A stretch of DNA of 8,589 bases, taken from assembly GCA_003505715.1 (NCBI GenBank), contig DNXU01000395.1:3389-11977 (forward strand), given 5' to 3'. A model generated the notes under the pieces. It had not been told where the DNA came from and made no database searches. It saw nothing but the letters and a program-made list of their open reading frames with translations. Both the position numbers and the translations under genes were made by a program. Below, piece after piece: positions 1 through 6,206 of the stretch. Position 1 is the first letter of the stretch. The number at the start of each line of letters is the position of its first letter. This stretch comes from Cyanobacteria bacterium UBA8803 (GTDB taxonomy: Bacteria > Cyanobacteriota > Cyanobacteriia > Cyanobacteriales > Coleofasciculaceae).

Positions 1-23
1 CCTCATCCCTCTCCCTATTTTCA
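1..23. repeat. C/T-rich direct repeat, copy at DUF11 gene stop
   Basis: This is the partner of 3119-3142 in the same orientation. The TGA stop of the DUF11 gene (complement of 21-23) lies inside it, so the two copies bracket the gene almost exactly. The copy may extend left beyond the window. Confidence 0.6.
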
Positions 24-3023
24 GTTAATTCTGACGCGGAAGCGCACGAACCCCAAGTTACCAGGGGTCGTATTCAGCAGATTTCCCACATTCACAAATA
101 CAGCCCCGTTCGGATTATTGCTGTTAGGACAGGGAGTTCCTGTAGGATTTAGAGGTGGGAAAAATGTACCTCGATCTGTATCTGAGGTGTTAGTCAGGCG
201 GGTTGATGTTCCTTGTTGTTCTAACAAAATCCCTTGACCTCCTGCAAAACCATCTGAAATGAAGGTTGTTCCCTCTGGAATGGGGTCGCACACTCTAATG
301 CCATTTGCCCCAGACGCGCCATCCGATAAGAAATAGATAGTGTACTCTACCTCATCCCCACTTTCTAAGGAATTTTCTTCCCCTAACTGAAAAAGTCCCA
401 CAGGTAAACGTTGAGACTGGAACCAGCTCGGTGCATTGTCATTGGGATCGGCTGGATCGTCCACGAAATTACTGAAGTTAAGCCCGCTTAAGGGTATACC
501 CCCTCTAGTAATGTTAGTAATTCGCTTCACTAACCGCAGGCGCGAATTGTTGCGAGAGCCGACGATCGCGACAGTTGGATCGTCATCGCCTGTAGGCGGC
601 AGGTTGCCTTCGTCGATGCCGTCATCGGGGATTTGAGGCAAATCTCCCGCACCTTGAACGGTATCCGTGACAGAAAGTTCCACGGTTCCGCCTGTAGATC
701 TAGCAACGGCTTGGTTGCGAATCTGCGCTCCCGCCGCAGCTCTGATCTCAGCTTGATACTTGATGATAATGCGCCCCCCTCCTCTGGCTAGGGTTCCTGT
801 GGTATTGAGGTTAATATCTGTCGTGCCGTTGTAGCTGGGGTTAGCAGTCACTGTCGTCCCGGCTCCTATAGCAGTAAAGCTGTAACTGTTGCTGACAAAC
901 CGTAATTGATTGCTGTCTAGGGTGTCAGTTGCTACAAAATTAGTGACATCTCGATCGAGGCTGTTGTTAGCGTAAATGATGGTGTACTCAACAATATCAC
1001 CCGTAGTCACAGAGCCACTACCATCAATGTCGGCGAATAAACGGATTGATTTAACACCAGCAGGCTGAATTGGGCCGGGGGTAATGGTTGTGTCTTCAGG
1101 CTCTTGGTTGTTGTTCAGGTTGGGATCGAACACATCGGGGGGAGGGGTTACTGCTGCCGTATTGGTTAACGTTCCCACAGCAATTGGCGAGACAGTGCCA
1201 TTAATGGTAATCGTCGCCGTGGCTCCGACATCAAGGTCTACCGTTAAATCCACATTATTACCCGTGCCGTTAGCCGTACCGCAGGCTCCTGTACCGGAGG
1301 CGATCGCACAAGTCCAACTGACTCCGCTAATGTCAGCAGGAACAATATCAGTAACCCTGACGCCTTTGACGGGGGTGTAGATATCGCCGGGAGGCGGTAG
1401 GTTACTGGTAACGGTTAGGGTATACGTTATTGAACTCCCGGCAGCGATGGGATCGGAACTATCGGTTTTAGCAATGGTTAAATCGGCTTTTTGGATTAGA
1501 ATGGCACCGTTTAGGCTAAGACTATTGAATATAGATGTCCAAGTATCAATCCCGTTAGCGTTGCCGAATCCATTGAGAGTACCGTTACCAAAACTGTGGG
1601 CACCTGAGGAACTGTCAACCCCACCTAGGGCACTAATAGGGATGGGAGGATTGCCTACTAGGGGTAGATCGCTGTCATCGTAGAAAACTGTAGAGTCTTC
1701 AACTGCACCAGTTGAGGGATTTATGCGCTGAACGATCAGACCATTTCGGTTATTTTCTGGGTCAAGAAAAGGAATATGAACGTCACCGACAATAAAGCTC
1801 AATTTGAATTGGTAGGGGGTGGCACTAGCAGGTACAGGTAAACCAGTGGCATCCCTACCATCCCAGAACACCGTGTTATTTCCCAGAACTGTTTGAGTGT
1901 TCAAGACCCGATCGTTGGCATTGCCAAAAACACCATCTTGATTGGCATCAATGGTAATCAGAGATCTTCCCGGCAAGCTAGTAGTCAGATCGAAAGAGAA
2001 TATGCCGCCTCGTGAAAATCCTGCTTGATTAGGCGTACCATCTAAACCTAAAAATTGGAAATTAGAAATCGTGGGGGGTGGCTGTGGTGGATTGCGCAGC
2101 CAGGTAGTAGTACCCCCTGCCACAGGTGCAGATGTGGGCAAGTCTGAGCTAGGCCGGTTCAAGAAAATCTTAAAAGTGACATCTGTTGGGTTGTCTAGCT
2201 CGGTAGGTTTATGAAACCTGGCAGGCAGGGGAACGGATTGGAACAGGGGATTGCCATTAGCATCTGTGAATCCTTTATTGTTAGCAAAGAATATGAAGGC
2301 GAAGGGGTCTAAACCATTGAGATCGATTTGGTACAGATAACCCAAATCAGTCTGAATGAAGCTTTCCGAGTTCAAAGACCGACCTTCAAGACCCATGTTC
2401 AGAGTTAAATAGTTGGCATAGACTCTACCGAGGATAGGCGTATTTCCCCTATGCACAGTGATATCCCAAGCGGAAATATAGCCAACATTATTCGGTTGAA
2501 CCCAATTACTGCCCACAGGTGTAGGAGCTGGATCGGTAATACTGCTAGAATTGGGGCTGACAAATTCTATATCCCAGATTCCCTCCTGATCAGCTCCCAC
2601 AGTAACTTGGCAAGGATTATAACCGATTCTAGAGCCAGCTACTTCTGCACTCCGGTTGGGAATTACACCTGCAAAGTTGTTGTTAGCTATGGGTGGAGGG
2701 CAACTAGTAGGAAGGTTACTGTTAGGAGGAGTATATCTGATGGTTCCTTGACCCTGACCATGGGCGCTAGAGGCAAGATCGATCGTCTCCCCTGCCCGAG
2801 CATAGACCTTAATTGTAGTTCTGCGAGGTATGCCTCCAGTACCGAATCTGTCATTGTTAATGTTGCCAATGCGATAGTCCAGGAATGGGCGATCGCCTCC
2901 ATTTCTGATCAGATCCACACTGCCTTCTGCGCGGGCAATTTGAGCCGCACCCAAACCCATTAAAAGGGCAAGACTGCTAATTAAGCACCCCTGGCATTGC
3001 CAATTTTTGAATAGTGAACTCAT
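21..3023 (-). CDS. Secreted DUF11-repeat surface protein
   Basis: This is a complete 1000-residue exported protein, probably a cell-surface or extracellular structural protein with no visible enzyme motif. Residues 1-32 form a signal peptide with Lys6, a hydrophobic core at about 14-28 and an ARA-EG cleavage site after 32. Residues 33-310 are a beta-rich N-terminal region I cannot name. Residues 320-415 contain a FlgD/CHU_C-like strand pattern (FWDGRDATGLPVP, 386-398) and an Asp/Asn loop at 359-371 that could bind calcium. DUF11-type beta-sandwich domains follow at about 513-645, 656-790 and 828-1000. The first has the usual SSITYTLTVTS and NTAAVTPP strands, and the second carries a dockerin-like loop (DIDGSGSVTTGD, 665-676). 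The mature protein has six cysteines in three local pairs. It ends in a beta strand with no LPXTG, PEP-CTERM or transmembrane anchor. The start fits the signal peptide, but its ribosome site (AGAAAAG) is weak. The domain assignment is strong; the function is inferred. Confidence 0.9.
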   Translation of the reverse strand: MSSLFKNWQCQGCLISSLALLMGLGAAQIARAEGSVDLIRNGGDRPFLDYRIGNINNDRFGTGGIPRRTTIKVYARAGETIDLASSAHGQGQGTIRYTPPNSNLPTSCPPPIANNNFAGVIPNRSAEVAGSRIGYNPCQVTVGADQEGIWDIEFVSPNSSSITDPAPTPVGSNWVQPNNVGYISAWDITVHRGNTPILGRVYANYLTLNMGLEGRSLNSESFIQTDLGYLYQIDLNGLDPFAFIFFANNKGFTDANGNPLFQSVPLPARFHKPTELDNPTDVTFKIFLNRPSSDLPTSAPVAGGTTTWLRNPPQPPPTISNFQFLGLDGTPNQAGFSRGGIFSFDLTTSLPGRSLITIDANQDGVFGNANDRVLNTQTVLGNNTVFWDGRDATGLPVPASATPYQFKLSFIVGDVHIPFLDPENNRNGLIVQRINPSTGAVEDSTVFYDDSDLPLVGNPPIPISALGGVDSSSGAHSFGNGTLNGFGNANGIDTWTSIFNSLSLNGAILIQKADLTIAKTDSSDPIAAGSSITYTLTVTSNLPPPGDIYTPVKGVRVTDIVPADISGVSWTCAIASGTGACGTANGTGNNVDLTVDLDVGATATITINGTVSPIAVGTLTNTAAVTPPPDVFDPNLNNNQEPEDTTITPGPIQPAGVKSIRLFADIDGSGSVTTGDIVEYTIIYANNSLDRDVTNFVATDTLDSNQLRFVSNSYSFTAIGAGTTVTANPSYNGTTDINLNTTGTLARGGGRIIIKYQAEIRAAAGAQIRNQAVARSTGGTVELSVTDTVQGAGDLPQIPDDGIDEGNLPPTGDDDPTVAIVGSRNNSRLRLVKRITNITRGGIPLSGLNFSNFVDDPADPNDNAPSWFQSQRLPVGLFQLGEENSLESGDEVEYTIYFLSDGASGANGIRVCDPIPEGTTFISDGFAGGQGILLEQQGTSTRLTNTSDTDRGTFFPPLNPTGTPCPNSNNPNGAVFVNVGNLLNTTPGNLGFVRFRVRIN

Positions 3024-3025
3024 AT

Positions 3026-3043
3026 CTTTTCTGTACGGAAAAG
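3026..3043 (-). promoter_or_regulatory. Palindrome over the DUF11 gene ribosome site
   Basis: CTTTTCTGTACGGAAAAG is an 18-base palindrome with one mismatched pair, ending three bases before the ATG at 3023. As RNA it would pair the only ribosome-site-like sequence (AGAAAAG) with an upstream CTTTTC. As DNA it could be an operator. There is no direct evidence for either. Confidence 0.45.
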
Positions 3044-3069
3044 CTATCGTCGCAGCTAATCCGCTTTAA

Positions 3070-3080
3070 CTACTAAGTAG
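3070..3080. promoter_or_regulatory. Perfect 11-bp palindrome CTACTAAGTAG
   Basis: This perfect short dyad (CTACT, A, AGTAG) lies 46 bases upstream of the DUF11 start codon, where an operator could sit. It is short enough to occur by chance. Confidence 0.3.
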
Positions 3081-3118
3081 CCCTCATAAACTGCGTACAC
3101 CAAAACCCATGAAATCTC

Positions 3119-3142
3119 CCTCACCCCCTCACCCTATTTTCA
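3119..3142. repeat. C/T-rich direct repeat, copy upstream of DUF11 gene
   Basis: This matches bases 1-23. Both copies begin CCTCA and end CCCTATTTTCA, with seven or eight C/T-rich bases between. Here it lies in the DUF11 gene leader. On the minus strand it provides a GAGGGAG purine run just before an eight-codon ORF (3110-3084). Confidence 0.6.
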
Positions 3143-3196
3143 AGTCAGGCTTTGATGATGCTTATGCTTAGACGATCTGCCTAATTAAGCGACCTC

Positions 3197-4243
3197 CTAA
3201 TGTACTGGCATAAGTTTATTAATGCAAGCCTTGGCTAAACTCACGGAATTATATATCAATTCTTCCCCTACGCCCATCCATCGAGCCAATCTTTCTGAAA
3301 ACCCACCGCGATGCATAATGCCCATCTCTATTAATTGCTGGCTATCTCGGAATTTTACCGAGTACCGCTCATCGTATAAATTTATATTATCGTTGCGAGC
3401 GATTAATTTAGAATATTTATGGTATTCTGCTGCTCCCTGCCAGTACTGTTTTCTCTGCGTTGCCTCTATAACATGCTCCTTAAAGTAAGGAAAATATTTA
3501 AAATGCAACAAGCAACCTCTTGTTGTGGCCACTTTAGTATTTTTGAGGTAATGCAAACCTGGAAAGAGACTCATAGTTGGCTGATAGCGGAACAGCGGAA
3601 ATTTGGTCAAGCAATAAAGCTTAGTCTTCCCATTGACCATGTCTCCAAAAATGCGTTGTCTCAATCCTCCCCAATAATAAGTCTTTTTGATCCCCTGCTT
3701 ATGATGGTAGAATTTCTTATCGAAGTAAGAAAAATACTTCAAGAAACTGTCTCCTCTCTGATAAGGAGTCTCCTTAATAGAGGTACTAGAATACATATCT
3801 AAAAGAGTCACTTGCAAAGTGTCTTTGCCTTGCTTTTCTAATTGATGGCAAAGTTCGGGGATAGTTTTATTCTCGCAATCGGGATAATACAAAATTTCAT
3901 CAGCATCTACGATTAAGCACCAACGATTATTACCGTAAGCCTTGACTAGCAATTCCAACCAGCCTATCCCCTGTTTATGTTCTCTATAGGCTTGCTTGGT
4001 ATGCCAAACATAAGTATTTGGTTGTTCGAGCAAATAGCTGAGAGTTGTATCAGTAGAATCATTGTCTACAACAAAAAATTTAGAAATCCCTTGGCTCCTG
4101 TAATAGTCAAAGAAAAATGGCAGTCTCATACTTTCATTCCTAACTACCATAAAGCATAATACGTCTCGCTTATGTAAGAAAATTGCTTGATCGTCCATCC
4201 TCTCAAGCCCAGAAAGTGCGGCGATTTCTAGACAAGTATTCAT
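3197..4243 (-). CDS. Glycosyltransferase, family 2-like (GT-A fold)
   Basis: This 348-residue protein is probably a cytoplasmic or membrane-associated enzyme that transfers a sugar from a nucleotide-sugar donor to a surface glycan. An N-terminal GT-A domain (about 27-160) is visible: the first strand and VRNE (34-37), where related proteins bind the nucleotide; VVDNDSTD (58-65); and a DxD-type metal-binding motif, VDADE (112-116), after a hydrophobic strand. The pattern VRNE, then about 25 residues to DNDSTD, then DADE fits the Glyco_tranf_2_4/GT92-like group better than classical GT2. Residues 170-348 are rich in Tyr, Phe, Lys and Arg and probably form the acceptor side. No transmembrane helix is obvious. 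The ATG has a good ribosome site (AGGA, eight bases upstream). The gene lies 156 bases downstream of the HpsE-like gene on the same strand, suggesting a shared polysaccharide pathway. Donor and acceptor cannot be read from the sequence. Confidence 0.88.
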   Translation of the reverse strand: MNTCLEIAALSGLERMDDQAIFLHKRDVLCFMVVRNESMRLPFFFDYYRSQGISKFFVVDNDSTDTTLSYLLEQPNTYVWHTKQAYREHKQGIGWLELLVKAYGNNRWCLIVDADEILYYPDCENKTIPELCHQLEKQGKDTLQVTLLDMYSSTSIKETPYQRGDSFLKYFSYFDKKFYHHKQGIKKTYYWGGLRQRIFGDMVNGKTKLYCLTKFPLFRYQPTMSLFPGLHYLKNTKVATTRGCLLHFKYFPYFKEHVIEATQRKQYWQGAAEYHKYSKLIARNDNINLYDERYSVKFRDSQQLIEMGIMHRGGFSERLARWMGVGEELIYNSVSLAKACINKLMPVH

Positions 4244-4310
4244 GATTTTGGTCCTGCTGGGTTAAGTTATTAAACTAATAGGTTGACAGGCAATTTGAAG
4301 CTGATGCTAA

Positions 4311-4373
4311 CACCTGAATGCTTACAGGTGATTCGCTTCTAACGGCGGTTGGTGTAGTAACCAACCGGGTTAG
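4311..4373 (-). promoter_or_regulatory. Two hairpins between the glycosyltransferase genes
   Basis: Within the 156-base gap, one stem pairs CGGTTGGT (4346-4353) with ACCAACCG (4360-4367) over a six-base loop. It is extended by CTAAC (4339-4343) with GTTAG (4369-4373) across a small internal loop. A second stem pairs CACCTG (4311-4316) with CAGGTG (4325-4330). No T-run follows on the minus strand, so a classical terminator is unlikely. Another CTAAC (4307-4311) could also pair with GTTAG at 4369-4373, so two alternative folds are possible. This could be a processing site, an attenuator, or a 3' stabiliser for the HpsE-like message. Confidence 0.45.
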
Positions 4374-4399
4374 TCTATAAGTTTATTGTTGATCCACAA

Positions 4400-5509
4400 C
4401 TAGTCATTCATTGATCCCTGAGCCACAAACCAAGAATTGTATGCCTCAGCCTCTTTATTAAAAGACAGACGCTCTAATTGAAGTGTTAAATTCCTGACTA
4501 TCAGTTCTTGCCAATGGTAAAAGGGACTGATAAAAATGCCTAGGAGAAGCTGCAATTCACAAGCAGCAATGAGGTCAGTCTTAAGGACACGGCGATACTT
4601 GATAATATGAAGGATAATCCGGCGCAGGTCATTAGCAAGGTGAGCGGGGATAGTAAGGAATCGTTGCCAAGGTTTATAGTTTAATATCCGCATTTGATAT
4701 CGGCTCAAACCATGCGACCAGAAAAAACGCATCAAATAGTCTTTTTCCAGACGCGATTTAGGTATCTCATGACGAATCTGCATGTCTGGATTGAACCAGA
4801 TTTCCCAACCCTTCTGCCAAATACGGGAGAGCATTTCGATATCCTCGCCAAACTGGCAAAGTACGGGGCGTTCTCGAATGCTTTCCAACCAAGCCTCTTT
4901 GCGGATGACTATTCCGGCTCCTGGCGGAAACATCCTTTGGAAATTGGATGGATATTTATGGTTATAGCAATAGGAAGTATTGCCCTCAATTAGAGCGAAG
5001 AAACGAGCGATTCGTTGGAAGCCCTCAGGAAGTTCTCCTTCAAAGTCGCCGTGAATTTGACCACCGTAAGCACCTGCCTTGGGATGAGCTTGGCTAAAGG
5101 CATAGGCAGCTGCAACCCAGTTAGAGGCAGGGACGTTGTCATCATCAAGAAAGCCAATAAGTGAACTCTGAGCTTTCGCGATAGCACATCTTCGGGCAAA
5201 TGCCAGCCCTTGTTCCGGTTCAAAATAATATTTAAGAGGATAAGCACTAGGCCAGTTGGCTTGATACTCTTGAACAACCAGCGCTGTGTTGTCACTGCTG
5301 TTATTATCAACAACAATTATTTCCCAGGAAAGAGAATCTGTATCAATTTGACAGCGCAGTTGTTCTAATACATTAGGTAAACGTTTGGCTCCGTTATAGG
5401 TACAAATAGCTACCGTAAAATCTTTCCGTGCCTCTAGGTTAGACCCACTAGCGAATGAGGCGACGGCTTCCTTTGGCTGCAAAGAAGCGCCATAATGTTG
5501 AAAGTTCAT
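4400..5509 (-). CDS. hpsE: HpsE-like family 2 glycosyltransferase
   Basis: This is a 369-residue GT2 enzyme. The core starts at residue 31 with FTVAICTYNG and continues with VVDNNSSDNT (66-75), the LDDDN metal-binding motif (121-125), AGAYGGQIHGDFE (145-157), PPGAG (195-199), GEDIEM (221-226, holding the likely catalytic acid pair) and a late His in RHEIP (246-250). This order and wording match, from memory, the cyanobacterial family named HpsE. In Nostoc punctiforme, hpsE-G are glycosyltransferase genes needed for the polysaccharide that hormogonia secrete for gliding. The C-terminal part (about 285-335) is hydrophobic and basic and may touch the membrane. Compared with what I recall of the family, the first 30 residues are an extra N-terminal stretch. 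No better in-frame start was seen, although the ribosome site before this ATG is poor. The GT2 assignment is firm; the HpsE name is tentative because no other hps gene is in the window. Confidence 0.88.
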   Translation of the reverse strand: MNFQHYGASLQPKEAVASFASGSNLEARKDFTVAICTYNGAKRLPNVLEQLRCQIDTDSLSWEIIVVDNNSSDNTALVVQEYQANWPSAYPLKYYFEPEQGLAFARRCAIAKAQSSLIGFLDDDNVPASNWVAAAYAFSQAHPKAGAYGGQIHGDFEGELPEGFQRIARFFALIEGNTSYCYNHKYPSNFQRMFPPGAGIVIRKEAWLESIRERPVLCQFGEDIEMLSRIWQKGWEIWFNPDMQIRHEIPKSRLEKDYLMRFFWSHGLSRYQMRILNYKPWQRFLTIPAHLANDLRRIILHIIKYRRVLKTDLIAACELQLLLGIFISPFYHWQELIVRNLTLQLERLSFNKEAEAYNSWFVAQGSMND

Positions 5510-5527
5510 GAGATTTCTGCTTGGTGC

Positions 5528-5541
5528 TGTTGTTGTTGTTG
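5528..5541 (-). repeat. CAA-repeat leader of the HpsE-like gene
   Basis: On the coding strand the leader contains four and a half CAA triplets, 19-32 bases before the ATG at 5509. Such repeats stay unstructured in mRNA and could help a gene whose own ribosome site is weak. It may equally be a simple slippage repeat. Confidence 0.5.
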
Positions 5542-5654
5542 AAAGGCGAGTGACTAGATGTTGTCAACTCTAAATTTGAATGGGGCTGATTTGTAAACAA
5601 AATCCTAGCCTAGGTCTAGTCCTAACGGTCTCTAAGTTTCAGGATTACAGCCAC

Positions 5655-5694
5655 CTAAGTTAAGAACAACTTAATAAAAAGTTTCTTGACTTAG
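5655..5694. repeat. Long inverted repeat upstream of the HpsE-like gene
   Basis: The left arm CTAAGTTAAGAA (5655-5666) pairs with TTCTTGACTTAG (5683-5694), giving 11 Watson-Crick pairs and one G-T pair around a 16-base loop. A second, smaller dyad, TAAGTT (5656-5661) with AACTTA (5668-5673), competes for the left arm. Neither strand shows a T-run right after the stem, so it is not a standard terminator. It may be an operator of the divergent region or an alternative-folding leader. Confidence 0.5.
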
Positions 5695-5998
5695 ATGTTA
5701 AATTCCTTAACTAGTGTTGGCCAGTCAGTTTCCATCTTGAGCTTTATTTCTTGGCGAGAGCCACCTTGTTGGTAACTCACCCCAGTTTTTCTTCGCTTAA
5801 CCTTTGATGATTTAATCATAGGAGACTGTTCAGGAACCCGTGGTGATCTCTAAAGTCAGCAAATGTGATTTTCTTCTTGAGGGTAGAGTAATATAAATCA
5901 CAAACAAAGGGAGCGAGGCTTTCTAGGAGGAAATTTTTGACTAATTTACAGAACGTTACTTCACTACAATAGCAAACCTCTCGTAAAAGCGCTAGCTT
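5691..5998 (-). pseudogene. Possible decayed or tiny overlapping gene pair
   Basis: Two minus-strand open frames adjoin here. The first (5998-5816) is open for 60 codons after a stop and ends ...DHHGFLNSLL, but contains no ATG, GTG or TTG, so it lacks a usable start. The second (5819-5691, 42 codons) begins MIKSSKVKRRKTG, ends WPTLVKEFNI, and is basic, with ten Lys/Arg against four acids. The stop of the first and the ATG of the second overlap as ATGA, the usual arrangement for translational coupling. I do not recognise either peptide. A remnant of a longer gene broken by a frameshift would explain the missing start. Chance open frames in AT-rich DNA are also possible. Confidence 0.25.
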
Positions 5999-6036
5999 CT
6001 ATGGAGTTCGTTACAATCCTCTACCACTCAGTTACA

Positions 6037-6083
6037 GAGATCATCTTTCTTAGGGTATAAAATATACCAAGATGAGGTTTCTC
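6037..6083 (+). promoter_or_regulatory. Compound inverted repeat before the 12-bp array
   Basis: Three nested arm pairs share one centre. The inner one is GGTATA (6054-6059) with TATACC (6063-6068) around AAA. The middle one is TCATCTT (6041-6047) with AAGATGA (6069-6075). The outer one is GAGA (6037-6040) with TCTC (6080-6083). The folded form has one-sided bulges at 6048-6053 and 6076-6079 and 17 pairs in total. No T-run follows on the plus strand, so it does not look like an intrinsic terminator. It could be an operator or a leader RNA structure. The right middle arm contains the ATG of the possible small ORF at 6072. Confidence 0.55.
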
Positions 6084-6194
6084 AGTATTTATCTCAGTAT
6101 TTATCTCAGTATTTATCTTAGTATTTATCTCAGTATTGGTCTTTTAAGGTGCAATATAATTTGCTTTAATACAGTTAAGGCACAGAGGTGGTAA
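6072..6194 (+). CDS. Possible small ORF with repeated LSIY peptide
   Basis: An ATG at 6072 opens a 40-codon frame that runs through the 12-bp array in phase and stops at TAA 16 bases before the STAND gene. The product would be MRF, then LSIY four times, then LSIG, then a 17-residue tail with two cysteines ending in KAQRW. The repeated part is hydrophobic enough for a short membrane helix. The one internal difference in copy 4 is silent (CTC to CTT, both Leu), which weakly favours coding. Against it, there is no proper ribosome site before the ATG, and the TATAAT at 6155 would start transcripts inside the frame. It could be a small membrane peptide or leader coupled to the STAND gene, or an accident of a 12-base repeat. 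Confidence 0.22.
   Translation: MRFLSIYLSIYLSIYLSIYLSIGLLRCNIICFNTVKAQRW
6081..6140 (+). repeat. Tandem array, five copies of a 12-bp unit
   Basis: The unit CTCAGTATTTAT begins at 6081, 6093, 6105, 6117 and 6129. Copies 1 to 3 are identical. Copy 4 has one change (CTT for CTC), and copy 5 ends in GGT instead of TAT. There are no spacers, so this is not a CRISPR array. It ends 70 bases before the STAND start codon and just upstream of a TATAAT box. It may be an array of protein-binding sites, a slippage-prone microsatellite, or coding sequence for a repeated LSIY peptide; the plus strand has no stop in any frame across it. Confidence 0.95.
6155..6160 (+). promoter_or_regulatory. Candidate -10 box for the STAND gene
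   Basis: A perfect TATAAT lies 50 bases before the start codon. No TTGACA-like -35 is found 16-18 bases upstream; that position is covered by the last 12-bp repeat unit. If the promoter is real, it may depend on an activator bound to the repeats. In AT-rich DNA the match could be chance. Confidence 0.4.
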
Positions 6195-6206
6195 AAGGCT
6201 AAGGCT
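6195..6206 (+). promoter_or_regulatory. Duplicated ribosome binding site of the STAND gene
   Basis: The hexamer AAGGCT occurs twice in tandem just before the start codon. The second AAGG is six bases from the ATG at 6211, a normal spacing. This supports the chosen start. The first copy is too far away for ordinary use. Confidence 0.6.

Noticed and set aside
2451..2963. 170-codon plus-strand open frame
   Set aside because: It lies antisense inside the signal-peptide-bearing DUF11 gene, and its translation has no family-like motif, so it is a shadow frame.
3191..3199. AGGAGG overlapping the TAG stop of the second glycosyltransferase gene on the minus strand
   Set aside because: No start codon follows at a usable distance, so it is not the ribosome site of another gene.
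3419..3802. 127-codon plus-strand open frame
   Set aside because: It is antisense to the second glycosyltransferase gene, whose motifs and ribosome site are clear.
4694..4993. 99-codon plus-strand open frame
   Set aside because: It is antisense to the catalytic region of the HpsE-like gene and shows no independent coding evidence.
5562..5567. TTGACA on the minus strand as a -35 box for the HpsE-like gene
   Set aside because: Seventeen bases downstream is TTTCAA, a poor -10, so no promoter can be claimed.
5604..5614. CCTAGCCTAGG inverted repeat
   Set aside because: The one-base centre leaves no room for an RNA loop, and the site is short and isolated.
5925..5972. AGGAGG followed at ideal spacing by a TTG start on the plus strand
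   Set aside because: The frame ends after 11 codons at TAG and the peptide has no notable feature; a chance ribosome-site match is more likely.
5952..6036. Three scattered GTTAC motifs
   Set aside because: The spacing is irregular and five bases are too few to be more than chance.
6081..6140. Short CRISPR-like array
   Set aside because: The 12-bp units are directly adjacent with no spacers, and the unit is far too short for a CRISPR repeat.
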